Positions 10,481-22,059 of a stretch of DNA of 64,000 nt are shown piece by piece. The notes beneath the pieces are model-generated. The model had not been told where the DNA came from. It searched no databases and saw nothing but the letters and a program-made list of their open reading frames with translations. Origin of the DNA: Allolobophora icterica. Its lineage: Eukaryota; Annelida; Clitellata; Crassiclitellata; Lumbricidae. Where the stretch lies: contig OY744611.1 of the NCBI GenBank assembly GCA_963556255.1, forward strand, positions 8,073,474 through 8,137,473, in the 5' to 3' direction. A program made the position numbers and the translations under genes. Numbering within the stretch: position 1 is the stretch's first letter; the number at the start of each line of letters is the position of its first letter.

Positions 10481-11084
10481 TGTGCGCAGGTGAATTGACT
10501 TGCACTTTGTCCGAAAGTGGTAAAAAAACATGGCAAAGAAAAATAATATTTACTGCAACCTACTTTCAAAAAGAATCCTAAATTAGACTACGTCTGTCAA
10601 CATCATTATTGAAACTAGTCGGATAATTCTTAACTTCGGTTTCACTTCAAGAGTCCATCGAATAAGGCATTGTGCATTGGGACAATAACATATGCAAGAC
10701 ATTAGAATTAGAATCTGTTGGTTTCATATTGCCTTGTCGTGTTTTTCTTGTTTAAGTGATTTCTCTTCTCGATTTTAAACAGACTGATCCCGAACACTTA
10801 GCTTTCGGATTCACTTTCAACCGACTACTCTTGAAGCGCAATGTATTATCACAGAGGAATTATTAGATTATTCTGATATAACGCTGAAAGATACTTTCTG
10901 CTAGCACAATATAAATGTCTTAGTACATAATTAGATATTCTCATTTGTTGAGTCACTGTGTGTGAAAATAGACAAGCATCAACGAAAGAGCGGCTATGAC
11001 TCAGTACCTGGATTACGATGTTTTATAGATAGGCCCTATTGGCTACAGTACTGTTTTCGCATTGAGATCCTCAACTTCATCACC
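10481..11084. other. Intron-like sequence, no gene seen
   Basis: A/T-rich sequence with no recognisable domain and no repeat copy elsewhere in the window. Confidence 0.4.
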
Positions 11085-12168
11085 TCTGTATAAGGCCAAT
11101 AGCTAGTTTCTTTTATTTCTAAAATTATTGAGACGTTGATTGCTCAGCAACTACTGGTTTACCTCGATGGAACTAGCCTATTTGCGGTACATCAGTCCGG
11201 CTTCCGCAAGGGTCACTTCACGGAAACCCTTCTCCTCCGGCTTCTCTCTGACTTCTATGGCGCCACTGACCCGATCACAAGTCTCTCTGCTCGCAATCTT
11301 TGACGTCATAGCAGCCTTTGACTCGGTTGATCGCGACATCCTCCTCCGCCTATCCACATCTTGTGGCCTTTCTGGAAAGCCCCTAGAATGGCTGGCTTCC
11401 TATCTCCGCGACCACTCATCTTCCGTCATCTTCTGTTCTACGAGGACCTGCCCGGATTGGAGTTCCTCAAGGTTCCGTATTGGGTCCCCTCTTATATATC
11501 ATCTTTACCTCGGATCTTTGCCGTCTTCTCACTTCCTGCTCTCTGTCAAACCAGCTATATGCTGATGATATACAGGCCTACATTCGTTGCTCTCCCTCTG
11601 ATGCCGCTGCCGCTGCAGTCCGCCTTTTGGCCGTCTGGATGTCTTCTAACCGCCTCCGTCTGAACCACTCCAAGACCCAATACATATCACAGTAACATAT
11701 GGCTGGCACTCGCAGGCAACTTGCTAAGATTGATCTCACTAGCCTTGTTACTAAATTCCCTCATATCGCCTTTTCCACTTCTGTCCGTGACCTTGGTGTC
11801 ACCCTGGACTCTGAACTCACTCTCGCCGCATATCTCGCATCTGATCCGGGCTTGTTATTTCCAGTTACGTCAGCTCCGTGTGGTCTCCCGCTCTCTCACC
11901 CTCTCTCTTTCTCTTTCTCTCTCTCCACAATCTGCTGCTATCCTCGGTGACTTACATATTTCTTTCGCTCGCACTGCAACCATGCAACAGCGAGCTTTCT
12001 CCATTGCCTCTGTCTGGAAAAGGCTGGTTCTGGAATTGTGGTCTCTCCCTCGGGACTCATCCACCTCTTTCTTTCTTCTTTGCTGTTAAGGCTGTTCTCT
12101 TTAACAGAGGTTGGGCTGGGAGCACCTCTGAATAGTTACCTTGAAAAGCACGCTATATCAATGTCTAG

Positions 12169-12233
<65 letters not shown>

Positions 12234-12235
12234 GT
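11085..12235 (+). pseudogene. LINE 2 (CR1/L2 group), 5'-truncated
   Basis: This is a reverse-transcriptase fragment in several frames. It carries 'VHQSGFRKGH', 'TETLLLRLLSDFYGA', 'AAFDSVDRDILL', the active-site 'LYADDIQAYI', 'SSNRLRLNHSKTQYI' and 'SVRDLGVTLDSELTL'. The 3' untranslated end has 'GGGAGCACCTCTGAATAG' and a long (TTGA)n tract at 12168-12233. It lacks endonuclease and the N-terminal RT. Multiple frameshifts make it inactive. It sits just upstream of the CARD exon in the same presumed intron. Confidence 0.85.
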
Positions 12236-12350
12236 AGAGTCAGCAGTTCTCATTTATTTCGATCAAAAATGTTTCGCTGATGATATATATGTTGTAATAT
12301 AAGAAACTGCGATCTCATTCAAAGGTATTGATACTTTTTGTTCTTTTTAG

Positions 12351-12659
12351 ATTTCTATGAAAAAACTGCGAAAAAATCTGCAATCATTAGAAACAACCGA
12401 AATTATCTCTTAGAAAATATTCAACCGAATGACGACTTAATTGCTTCGCTGTTGTCTCTGAACTGCATTACGGATGAGCAAAGCCACTTTTTTCAACTAG
12501 AACGTTCAAAGAAATATGAGAGCCGTTTAAACAGAGATAAGAACGACGAGTTGTTGTACGTCATGAGATCCTTCGACGAGACAAATTCTTCAAATTTCGT
12601 CAAATGTCTTCGACAAACCAACCAGAAGACAGTGGCAAGGATAATGGAAAACGGAGGAG
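12351..12659 (+). CDS. CARD (death-fold) exon
   Basis: An exon of 309 bases follows the strong acceptor 'ttgttctttttag'. Both ends are phase 1. The product has the six-helix CARD pattern: 'IIRNNRNYLLENIQPNDDLI' (helices 1-2), 'LLSLNCITDEQ' (helix 3 start), 'NDELLYVMRSFD' (helix 4), 'NFVKCLRQTNQKTVARIMEN' (helices 5-6) and a GGG end. CARDs assemble caspase-activating or NF-kB-activating complexes by homotypic contacts. The donor (GAG before gtttgc) is weaker than consensus; without splicing, the frame ends 18 codons later. The phase-1 start fits the F-box-like exon and the phase-1 end fits the TRADD-N-like exon. A Death or DED domain is less likely because of the CIT-x-x-Q and VARI-x-x-NGG features typical of invertebrate CARDs. 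Confidence 0.8.
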
Positions 12660-13144
12660 GTTTGCAGTATAAATTTTACCACAGGGCTCATTTTAACATA
12701 ATATGTTTGTAGTTATAATGTGAGATAATTATGCATTTATTTAGAATTACATCAAGGTCATTCCGTTACCTTGAAATATTCTGTTGTACTCTTTTATAAT
12801 TAATTATTCCCTATCGTGTTACAAACTAGTCAATGCATAATTTATTATCACAACTTCAATGAAAGTGGTAAAAACTTGTGTTTGTCATACCGGTATTAAG
12901 TATACCGTAGCGTCATAAAAATATCATAATGGTTTCGGGGCAACCTTAAACTCTGAAAGAAAATTATGAAACCACTGTGACCTTTTGTTATAGCCACTTT
13001 GAGGAAAGTAATTTCGCATGAAGCTTGAGCAAAATTGAGCTGACGTGTGGCTGGTCAATGGTAATAATAGCGAGCACAAAACAGCGAGCGTCAAAAGCGC
13101 GATCATAATATCGCGACGCACAAATTCGCGACTATTATTATTAC
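12660..13144. other. Intron-like sequence
   Basis: No coding segment is seen. From about 13050 the sequence contains several GCGA/TCGCGA motifs ('aatatcgcgacgcac', 'aattcgcgactatt'), which may be the non-coding tail of LINE 3. Confidence 0.4.
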
Positions 13145-16100
13145 TAAAGCAGTTTATATCGCGCCCCTTCAAGACTGCCTACTCAGGAGCGCTCCCAGTC
13201 CAACCACCGTCGAACAATGCAGTTCTGAGGACAGTAAGAAACAAGGTGAAATGATCAATCGGTATTTGGCGCAGCTTGGTAGGGAGCCCATTCCAGGTCA
13301 TGGGGACAGCTACAGAGAAGCCACGGCGCTGAGGTATGGCTGTCCGCGCACGGGGAACAATAAGTTCATTTTGGACAGCTGAGCGGAGAGAGCAACGACG
13401 TTGCGAACATGAAGTGGGACAGCAGAGTTCCCGCAGGTATGGAGAGCAAAGCCCTCAAAGCACCGCCGAACCAAGGCAGAGATTCGGTAAGTGATGCGCT
13501 GCGGGTAGGGGAGCCAGTGGGGGGACACCCCTCATATTACGTAGACACTGCCAAACTTGGGGATGCGGCCTATAAGGCGAGCAGAACGCAGGATTCTATT
13601 CAGGGGCTCAATCCGGCAGGTCGGGAGTCCGTCATATATATGGCACTGCAGTAGTCCAATCGAGAAACAACAAATGCATGGACAAGCGTAGAAGCTGCAC
13701 CAGAGGACAAAGAACGGGAAATGACCTTGAGCTGTCGTAGCTGGTAATAGCAGCTGCGGAAGAGAAGGTTTATATGCCGCCTGAATGCAAGATCGTGGTC
13801 TAGGATCACTCCCAAGTCCCGGACCCAGGTCGAGAAAGAAATGTGTGGGAATTGCAAGGCAAGAGAAGACAGATCTATTTTTAGAGAGCTGCTGGGTTGT
13901 GCCGAGCCATATAAACTGGGTCTTAGCTGGATTAAGCCTTAAGCGGTTTGCAGACATCCAGGCCTGTAGGACTTCATGGCACGGGTCATGGTTTCCACAG
14001 CCGCAACAGCCCGGGCAGCAGGGCAGTGTACATAGGCTTGCAGGTCATCAGCATAGGACTGATTAAGAACTGACCCAGCCGCCAGCAAGGACCCCAGGTC
14101 GGCAGTGTAGATTATGTAAAGAAGAGGGAGAAGGACGGAGCCCTGAGGCAGGCCAAAAGGCGCAGGGGCTCAAGGAGACCTAGTGGATCCGTGAGCCACC
14201 ATAAAGGAGCGGTCTTGCAGAAATGAGTCAGCCAATCTAGAACATTACCAGAGAAACCAAAGGAAATGGATAGGCGCTGCAAGAGGATGTCGTGATCGAC
14301 AGTGTTGGTCGCGGGGCTCACATCAAACAGCGCAAGGAGAGTGACCTGGCATCTGTCAATTGCCCCATAAATGTCAGATAGAAGGCGGACTAACAGGGTT
14401 TCTGTGGAGTGGCCCTTACGGAAACCCGACTGGAAGGTGGGAAGAAGACAAATTTTTTCCAGGTAGGATATGAACTGCGCGGCAACAATCTTCTCAATTA
14501 TTTTAGACAAGAATGTAACATTTGCTAGGGGCCTAAAATTAGTTGGTCCAGTAGCGTCGAGTTCGTCCGCTTTGAGCACCGGGACAAGGATGGACCTCTT
14601 TTGACTTGTAGGAAGAACTCCCTCTTGGAGGGGGTGATTACACAGAACCGTGAGGAACGGTAGGAAGACATCGAGGGTCTCTTGGAGGATGAACGACGGG
14701 AGCGGATCCAGTTTACAGGTCTTCGGCGCTGATGTTAGTCTAACTCGACGGAGCTCAGCACTTGTGATTAGACCCAGAGACGGAAGTTCATAGCTCGTAG
14801 ATGGAAAGACCGGTGGTCGGCTGTCTGCCGTGACCTCGCGGAACGAACGCACTTTAGCCGTGAAGGCCTTAAGGAAGGCATCAGCCGTGAAGTGTGATGT
14901 AGCCGGACAAGAACCAGAGCGCACACGCAAAATATGTCGTTGAATGTTGACCAGAGTTTCCTGGGCTCACCGGAGTGCCGGGCAATTTTGCTCTCCCAGT
15001 AGCTCCGCTCTTTATCCTTGTACCGACGGTGCATTTCACGGACGTATCTTATCCAGGTAACACGGTCAGCAGAGGCTTTTGTTCCTCGGTAACTAAAGAG
15101 TGACGAGGGGAGAGAATCTCGTCCCCATCCCCGCCCCGCAACAAGTAAGTGCTCCCCATCCCCGCCCCATCCCCGCATGTTTTGTCCCCATCTCCGCCCC
15201 ATCCCCACAGGTTTTCGCCATCCCGTCCCCATTCCAGCAGGAACTACATCACATTCCCGCAAATAGTTTTCACTAATTAAAATTTAGAAAACAATTATTA
15301 GTTGTTCCAGGGTCAACTCTGGAGAGTAAACTTTTCTGACGTTGACTAAAGTTCCATGCCATCTGAAGAGTTAAAAGAAAAAAACATAAGTATTGTGGGT
15401 TAAGTGTGGTTGCTATAATTTTTACCATTGTTATTGTTTTTGCTGCTGTTGCTGCTGCAATCATTATTACTACTGCTAATTTATTACTACTATTACGATT
15501 ACGGGTAATACGTCCAAAATAGTATCCACGAGACAAGCGATATTGGAGAAGAAATTGGTACCCCCACTTTTTAGACCAAAGTTACGCCTCTGGCTCAGAC
15601 CCCAGACGGTAGACAACAATGATAGTCAGTGGGCCATGAGGCGAGGCAACGGAGACTGCCAGAGCCTCGAAGGTGGTGGGAGGGTTTGACAGTGTAATCC
15701 TTCGTGTTGGTAAAGCTGCGCGATGGTAGACGATGAGCCCTGAGCCACGTCCATCACCGTCCCGAACCTCAGTCCTAGGGCAGTCAATGCATGAATAGCC
15801 CGACGGGGCAGATCTGCGCACCGCCACATCAGATGAGGAGCAGTGCCAGGACTCCGTGACGAGGAGTAGATCGAGATCCTCAGCGAGGATTGTGTCAGCA
15901 ACAGCGACGTGTTTATTTCGGAGTGAACGAACGTTCCACGTGGCTAGGCGGACGCCGGATAGGGGAGTAGTCGAGGACAAGCCGTCAGCGGGGACCGACG
16001 GGAGAGAAGAAGCTGGTTTAGGTCGCCCAACAATCGGTCGCCAGATACGACAGGAGAATAGAATTTTCCTCGTAGAACTCGAAATATGAGAAGGACAAGA

Positions 16101-16190
16101 AGAAAGCGCACGCAACTGTTCCGAACTATACGTGAAACGATCGTTGCCACGTCACGCAGGCCGCCGCCATTGTTGTGGTGTGACAACGTA
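13145..16190 (-). pseudogene. LINE 3 (CR1/L2 group), near full length but decayed
   Basis: Reading down the minus strand: an endonuclease N-terminus (16115-15582) with 'LATWNVRSLRNKHVAVADTI' and 'LLLVTESWH'; a gap of foreign low-complexity DNA; a linker 'MHRRYKDKERSYW'; then the RT from about 14930 with 'NFRPLANVTFLSKIIEK', 'FQSGFRKGHSTETL' and 'LFDVSPATNTVDHDILL'. The active site 'SYADDLQAYV' is near 14060, followed by 'SANRLRLNPAKTQFIW' and 'WVRDLGVILDHDLAF'. The 3' end carries 'GGGAGCGCTCCTGAGTAG' and 'GGGGCGCGATATAAA' (13190-13155). GDFN and the rest of the endonuclease are missing and frames shift repeatedly. Confidence 0.85.
15110..15570. repeat. G/C-rich minisatellite and low-complexity DNA inside LINE 3
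   Basis: Units of 'CCCCATCCCCGCC' (15120-15235) are followed by TTA/CTG-rich sequence. The block separates the endonuclease and RT halves of LINE 3 where the C-terminal endonuclease would be. Confidence 0.7.
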
Positions 16191-17314
16191 CGGCGAATAG
16201 CTTATAATTTATGAATAAAATGCAGATGAGACTGTTATAGTCCACGTAGTAAAGTACTCACAGATCAATATAAGTTATCGACCGATGGTACTTGTCGGTT
16301 TCACGACCCCCAAACTCAGACCTGCAAACTACGTTCTATATTACCTATATTTAAATTTTGTTATTTACATTCTATGTTACGTCACAAGTTATGCATTACG
16401 TCATTAACCTCAACGATCAGTACTGTAGGATACGGAAGTGTAAATATTGAAACTGTCTGCTTTTACTCGTCGGAAATGAATTTTATGACTTTGACAGAGT
16501 TGTGTCACGATAAAGCAAGCAGCGTTAATTTCCTACAACAGCGAGGCATCCTCCATAATAATTATACGAAGGTGTAATAAAAATCATGTAATTCACCTGT
16601 CGCTGACCGATAGACACGATCGTTGGCGTTGTAAAATTCAAGGATGTCGTCAGGATATAGGCGTGAGGAAAGATACGTGGCTTCAGAGGTCACAGCTGCC
16701 CTTTAGACAAATAGTTTTGTTTATATACTGTTGGTCGAAGGAACTAACCAGTATAAAGTTCTGTGAAGAGGAGTTAGATATTGGGAAGGAGGCAGTAATT
16801 GACTGGAATAATGACTTGCGTGAAGTCTGTGCGAATACATTGATTAACAATCCAATAGTTATTGGCGGTCGAAATCGTACAGTGGAAATTGACGAAAGCT
16901 TATTCACACGGCGTAAAAGTCATCAAGGTCGCGTTCGGCAGCAATGGGTTTTTGGAGGGATCTGCAGACAAACTGGAGAATCTTTCATGTTTCCGGTAGC
17001 AGACCGTTCTGCTGCTACGTTAATTCCTGTTATAACTGAACACATCAGACCCCACACGACAATCGTTTCAGATCTCTGGCGCGCATACAACAACATTCCT
17101 ATCATCCCAGGTATGAATTACTCACACGAAACAGTAAATCATTCGCGACATTTCGTCGATCAAAACACAGGAGCAAATACCCAGCGCATCGAAAGATCAT
17201 GGAAAGAGCCAAAGAGCGTAATAAACGACAGAATGGGACACACAGACATATGTTAGACTCATCCATGTGCGAGTACATGTGGCGCCAACGTGTCAAAATA
17301 CGCAACGGAAACAT

Positions 17315-18653
17315 CGTCTGCTTAGAGTGCAAAGGTGCTATCTCCAAATTTTCAAAAAAATTTTTATTGCTTTATTCTATTGCTACCAATGTAGTGTTTG
17401 AACTGTGAAAAGGTGGTATCGTTCACAGTGTAAATAAAAACGCAGCAACTGTTTTAATATTGGGGCTATCTCCAACAACCTAGTTTTGAAATGTGCAAAG
17501 GTTCTATATCCAATAGAGCTACTGCACTATGTGTTTACCAAAAAATAGGTTCCATGGTTTACTTTAGTATACGTATGGCGTCGTGCCGAAGACTAATCCA
17601 AAAGTATTTTAAAGGAAAATTGCAAGTTTCTAACAATCATGTTCGTAACATTTTGCATAAGTTAGACTTTTTATTCTGAAAATATTATTACATTTAGGCC
17701 TAATCATGGTAATTTGATGTCGACGAATCTCACGTGTCGATAGAAATCCGATGTAAACTGTGATGTCGGTGAATCTCATGAGTTAAGAGAAAATATTGAA
17801 GTAATATGTAGAATGGATGACAACAGAAAAATAAAAACTGTGATGATGGGAATTATGGATGGAAATGGGCGGAGGGGCAGACCCAACAGAGAGTGGACAG
17901 ACGACATCGAAGATTGGTGTAAGCAAGATCTGCACAGCTTAAGAATACTAGCACAAGACCGGGGACTTTGGAAAAAACTGATAGATCATGCATTGGACAC
18001 CTACGGGCCTTCGGCCCACGGATCCTGATGATGATGATGATGATTGAAGTAAAATCCAAATTTCATGAAACTTATATCAGTGAATCAATTATGGTCACAG
18101 AATATATAAATAAAGATTTTGAAAATGATTGTTTCCTTAACCCTATTATAAGCAGCTGAAAATATTATGAAGGGCCAACATCATTTCTAACCGTTAGTTT
18201 CGAACTTCGAGTGCGTACCAATAATCCATTTTTCAGCTTCTAAATTTTCTATTAAATTGTTCAAATAAATCAATGCAATTTACACAAATCATTATTTATT
18301 ATTTTATAATATTCTTTCTGTAAAAGGTAATTTTAATCGCAAATTTAAGCTGTTGTAAAACTATAGCTATCTTCAGATAAGAAAATATTTTGAAATGTGC
18401 AAAGGTGCTATCGTCTGTCACAAGCATGAGAGGTCGTTGGTCACTTGCTGTTATTTTGCATTTTTTCAGGCGAGGCGTCACAAAATTTAAAAAAATTACA
18501 ACATTCCAACTGGGGAAGTAATATATTATCCAAATGACTATAAATCACAATCACATAAAAACTATTGGATTTGTAGCAACTATCAAAAGTTTAGATTTGC
18601 TCTCCTGAAAAATCACCAAAATGGAGATAGCACCTTTGCACTCTAAACAGACG
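17315..18653. mobile_element. Unclassified TIR element nested in Merlin, 4-bp TSD
   Basis: Terminal inverted repeats of 32 bp start CGTCTG, continue TTAGAGTGCAAAGG and end GTGCTATCTCCA, with one mismatch. Flanks are ACAT at 17311-17314 and 18654-18657. Removing the element and one ACAT restores the Merlin reading 'RNGNIFDTILLDI', which confirms the boundaries. No transposase is present. Internal copies of the 'TGTGCAAAGGTGCTATC' motif at about 17490 and 18395 look like subterminal repeats. Superfamilies with 4-bp TSDs exist, but I cannot assign one. Confidence 0.85.
17805..18042 (+). pseudogene. RTE LINE 3' tail, third-level nested insertion
   Basis: A short C-terminal coding piece reads 'GRRGRPNREWTDDIEDWC' and 'LAQDRGLWKKLI', the usual carboxy end of RTE-type ORFs, and ends in a (TGATGA)n tail. 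It is flanked by the 10-bp duplication ATTGAAGTAA at 17795-17804 and 18043-18052. It is a severely 5'-truncated insertion and the youngest layer of the nest. Confidence 0.9.
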
Positions 18654-18849
18654 ACATTTTCGATACCATACTACTTGATATTGTGGTGTTCTCACCACCG
18701 CTATAGATGCCTCTATGACGTTAAATAGACACGTAGGCCTATGCAGAATTTCATGACGTTAATATAAAGTTAACTTCATGTTGTGGTGTTTTCTTTCGGT
18801 GTGTTTGGGGGTCGTGAAACCAACAAGTACCTCGACCGATAGTTTGCAT

Positions 18850-19280
18850 ACCAAAGAGAGACAAACAACAACTTTAAGTGATAAAAGCAACAACCGGGAT
18901 GAGCTGGTATAAAAACGCTGAAGCGCCACCTAGCGAATATGATCTTTTTGACTATGGTTAAAACATAACAAAGCGAACTATCAAAAACAGTAATTAGATT
19001 AGAAGGTTTATTTCAAACGTTTACTACCAAAGAGAGAAAAACAACAACTTTAAGTGATAAAAAGCAACAATCGGGATGAGCTGGTATAAAAACGCTGAAG
19101 CGCCACCTAGCGAATATGATCTTTTTGACTATTTATTTTTTATTTTTTTTTATTTATTCTGGATATTTCTATAGCGCCTCTCGAAGTCTACTACTTCTCA
19201 GAAAAGCTATGGTTAAAACATTACAAAGCGAACTATCAAAAACAATAATTAGATTAGAAGGTTTATTTCAAACGTTTACT
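18850..19280. repeat. 176-bp tandem duplication, one copy carrying a LINE-tail insert
   Basis: The unit starting 'accaaagagag' at 18850 is repeated from 19026 with few changes ('ttaagtgataaaa', 'cgaatatgatctttttgact'). The second copy contains a 74-bp insert (19133-19206). The surrounding region also repeats 'gcaattgccgacggccatca' at about 19296 and 19471. Confidence 0.9.
19133..19206 (-). mobile_element. 74-bp solo LINE 3' tail insertion
   Basis: On the minus strand this reads 'GACTTCGAGAGGCGCTATAG' and then an A/T tail. It matches the tail at about 42775-42815. It is absent from the first tandem copy, and the target bases CTAT are duplicated at 19129-19132 and 19207-19210. Confidence 0.85.
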
Positions 19281-19602
19281 ATTCAGTACAAAGGAGCAAT
19301 TGCCGACGGCCATCAAAAGAATGGTATTCCTGTATACGTGTAAGATGGCAGAAATCAGATGCACCTTGAATGTTATTTGATTAATGTTATGTTTGTGTAG
19401 ATTAATTGGTCCTGATTGTCAACAGAGAAATAAATTAATTATTACTAGCACATTCACTTCAATAGAGCAATTGCCGACGGCCATCAAAAGAATATAAGAT
19501 TGCAAATTTTTTAATTAACCATTTGAAGTTTTTGGAGTTGAGCGGCATCAAAAGAGAGTAGAAATCAGATTTCTTATTACAGTACGTTGGTAGGGCAACA
19601 CA

Positions 19603-21824
19603 TAGGGTGGTCCACAAAAATAAAGTTCAAGCTAGAAGCCAGGACACCCTCTCAGTTTTTTAGACCTGTCAGTAGTATTATTGAGACAAAATTTCAGCTT
19701 CCTATTCCAACTAGAAGACGGTGCTCAATGACATATAAATATTACCATATAGTAGTATTTGCTGTAAATCTTGATGCCGTATAACTTGGTCAACATTTGT
19801 CATGGAGATGAGTTTGAAATAGTTTCTGTTGTGTTATCATACTTACTTACTTACTGGTACTTGGAATAAAAAAGTGTACAGTTCTTGTTGAAGGTCATGG
19901 TGCCCATTTCCTGTGTTTTTGGCGGACATGTTTACAGAAGAGAATTTTTACATTACAATTGCTGCAGCGCCGGGCTGTGATCCTTCTGCCCTGCCACTTT
20001 GCACCATCCACAGAGTGCATAAGAAAGACAGGATAGAGCATGATGAAGCTGTAAGATCTGAATTTGTACTGGATTATCCACTGGTACTACACTGGGTTGG
20101 GAAAACCCTGCCTAAGATCTTTGGAGCTGGAAATGTCGACCGCCTGCCATGCTGGTTTCAGGTGGTGGTGGTGTGGATAAGCTCCTCTTTGTGCCCAAAT
20201 TAGCTGTTGGGACAGGATACAATGAATTCATGGTCGTTTATATTCTTCTGAAGTTGTGAAAACTCACAGTTGACAAAGTTCAAGCCTTGAGCTTTGATAC
20301 ACTGTCTGTCAACACTGGGCATTTCAAGGGAGTGTGTGTGTTCTGCTGGAAGACAAATAGGCTGAGAGCTCCTGTGGTTGGCCTGTCGTCATCATGTAAT
20401 GGAATTGATTTTAGCCAAAGTATTCACCTTGTGCTGTCATAAATCCCAATCTTAAAGAGATTTAGGGCTGCTGAGAAGGTGTGACACGTGTCAACTTCCG
20501 AGGACTTGAAGTCATATCCGGCACTGAAGCCCCCATGAAACAGCATCAATTTTCTCAAGGAGTTTGCCGATAGAAAGTCTGATTCAGAGATCAGAGACAA
20601 CTACCAAGAGCTCATTGAGCTGACAGTGGTTGTCTTTGGACGTCAGCCTTCAGTAATTCACTGGAGATCCCCTGGATCAATTGACCATGGACATTGGATG
20701 GCCAAGTTACTGTATGCTATCGAAATCTTCCTTTTTCGCGATCAACCTGATGTATTCAAGAAGAAACTCAGATTAATTGATTTTTGAACTTTGGTGTCCT
20801 GTTTACGCAAAGGCATGGACAAACGCCCCTTGTTGCTGAAGCTCCAGAACAAGATCTGTCACTTTGGATTGGTCTAGGACAATATGAATCTATTGACTGT
20901 GAGATCAGCATTGCTGCCAGGAAGGTCCTAGAAAACCACTTGTGGTACCTTTCAGATGAGGCTGTAGGTCTGGGACTGTTCTCAGACCAACTTCCTATAA
21001 CAGATAAAATGAACATTGTCGACAGAATGACTGCAAAGCCTGATGAAAGAGGTGAGAGCTGATGCTACGGTACTGAAGGAGGGGATTTTGGGTGATTTTA
21101 CAAACCAGTGAGCATTGACACTACTGTCATACCTGAAGATGAGTGATTCCTTTGTTACACTTCCACTAGAGAAATGGATCCAGAATGAGGATTACAAGCA
21201 AGGTAGAGAGATAATTCAACAGTTGAGAGTGGTGAATGACGCGGCTGAGAGGGTGTGAAGTTGTTCGATGAACTCTATCGATTCATCACCAATGATGAAG
21301 AAGAAAAGCAGTTTCTTCTCCAAGTGGTCAAGGCAAATAGGAAAGCTGTTCTCACTCTTGTTGAGTCTGTTGTTGATGCAGAGCTTGCAAAGCCTTGCAG
21401 TTTCTAGAGTCAAAAACGGTAACGGGTGTTGAAATTATAAAACAAGAACAATCGACATTCGATATTCATGGATTGAACGATGTTTTTTGACATTTTTGGA
21501 CATTTCCAATTCATTAAACCTACTGAAATTTTACAGTTCCATCTGGCTAGCTGTTCTTGTATCAAATATGTTGTCAAATTACAGTAATATTTTATCTATC
21601 TTGAAATAAAATGCATTTGTATGCTCGACACATTCATTTCTGCAATTAATGTCTATTTATCGGTATATGACAAAGTAACACAGTCCGTGAGCATCGTCTT
21701 CCAGTTGGAATAAGAAGCTGAAATTTTGTCTCAATAATACTATTGATAGGTCTAAAAAACTGAGAGGGTGTCCTGGTTTCTAGCTTGAACTTTATTTTTT
21801 ACCATGTATCTGCGAACCACCCTA
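19603..21824 (+). mobile_element. DNA transposon with long TIRs, TAGGGTGG ends
   Basis: Long inverted repeats of roughly 140 bp (about 19603-19740 and 21685-21824) start TAGGGTGGT. They share 'AATAAAGTTCAAGCTAGAA' and 'CAGGACACCCTCTCAG'. The flanks contain GCAACA on both sides, offset by one base, so the TSD is imperfect or eroded. The interior codes a decayed transposase. The superfamily is not recognised. Confidence 0.8.
19913..21420 (+). pseudogene. Decayed transposase of the 19.6-kb transposon
   Basis: Fragments in changing frames read 'HKKDRIEHDEAVRSEFVLD', 'LHWVGKTLPKIFGAGNVDRL', 'VDKLLFVPKLAVGTGYNEF', 'KVQALSFDTLSVNTGHFKG', and later 'GLGQYESIDCEI' and 'LWYLSDEAVGLGLFSD'. The FDT-x-x-VNTG motif occurs in a widespread, poorly named group of invertebrate transposon proteins. 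Related elements often have an Asp in HW-D-GK, replaced here by Val. At least four frameshifts or stops are present. Its strongest open segment is 19913-20203. Confidence 0.65.
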
Positions 21825-22059
21825 CGCAACAGTGTAGGCCTAGCTGTTCGAGCGTTATTGACTTTTCATCAAATTTCTTATTTTCCATCGTTATCGCGTT
21901 TGGCTTAATTTTCTTTCTTGGTTCTTTTTCTCAGGATATCAGGTCAGATCCATCCTATTTCATTTAAAATTACGAAAACTGCCTCTAAAACCCTCAGGTT
22001 AATTTTTAATCTACCGCGAGACGCACATGTCTTTGTCTGTTTAACGTTTTCCGCCATCT

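Larger units (their letters stand above)
16470..18710 (+). pseudogene. Merlin transposase (ISXO2-like DDE), frameshifted and split
   Basis: An N-terminal piece has 'SSVNFLQQRGIL', followed by a degenerate zinc-ribbon-like stretch with 'RWRCKIQGC'. The main frame starts near 16663 with 'FIYCWSKELTSIKFCEEEL'. The catalytic core has 'VEIDESLFTRRK' and 'GRVRQQWVFGGI' (first Asp), 'IVSDLWRAYNNI' (second Asp) and 'NHSRHFVDQNTGANTQRIER'. Near 17205 the frame shifts by one base to 'RAKERNKRQNGTH' and 'CEYMWRQRV'. The nested insertion splits the last codons: after 18653 the reading resumes as 'IFDTILLDIVVFSPPL' and a stop at 18708-18710. The two frameshifted joins and the insertion make it non-functional. 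Confidence 0.85.
16287..18831 (+). mobile_element. Merlin DNA transposon with perfect 9-bp TSD
   Basis: The terminal inverted repeats of 29 bp begin GGTACTTGT and end CGACCCCCAAAC, with one mismatch between 16287-16315 and 18803-18831. Both sides carry the 9-bp duplication TCGACCGAT (16278-16286 and 18832-18840). Merlin elements are IS1016/IS1595-related, with 8-9 bp TSDs, and move by a DDE transposase. The element contains a transposase relic and is itself interrupted by a TIR element at 17315-18653, which carries an RTE tail. Confidence 0.92.
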
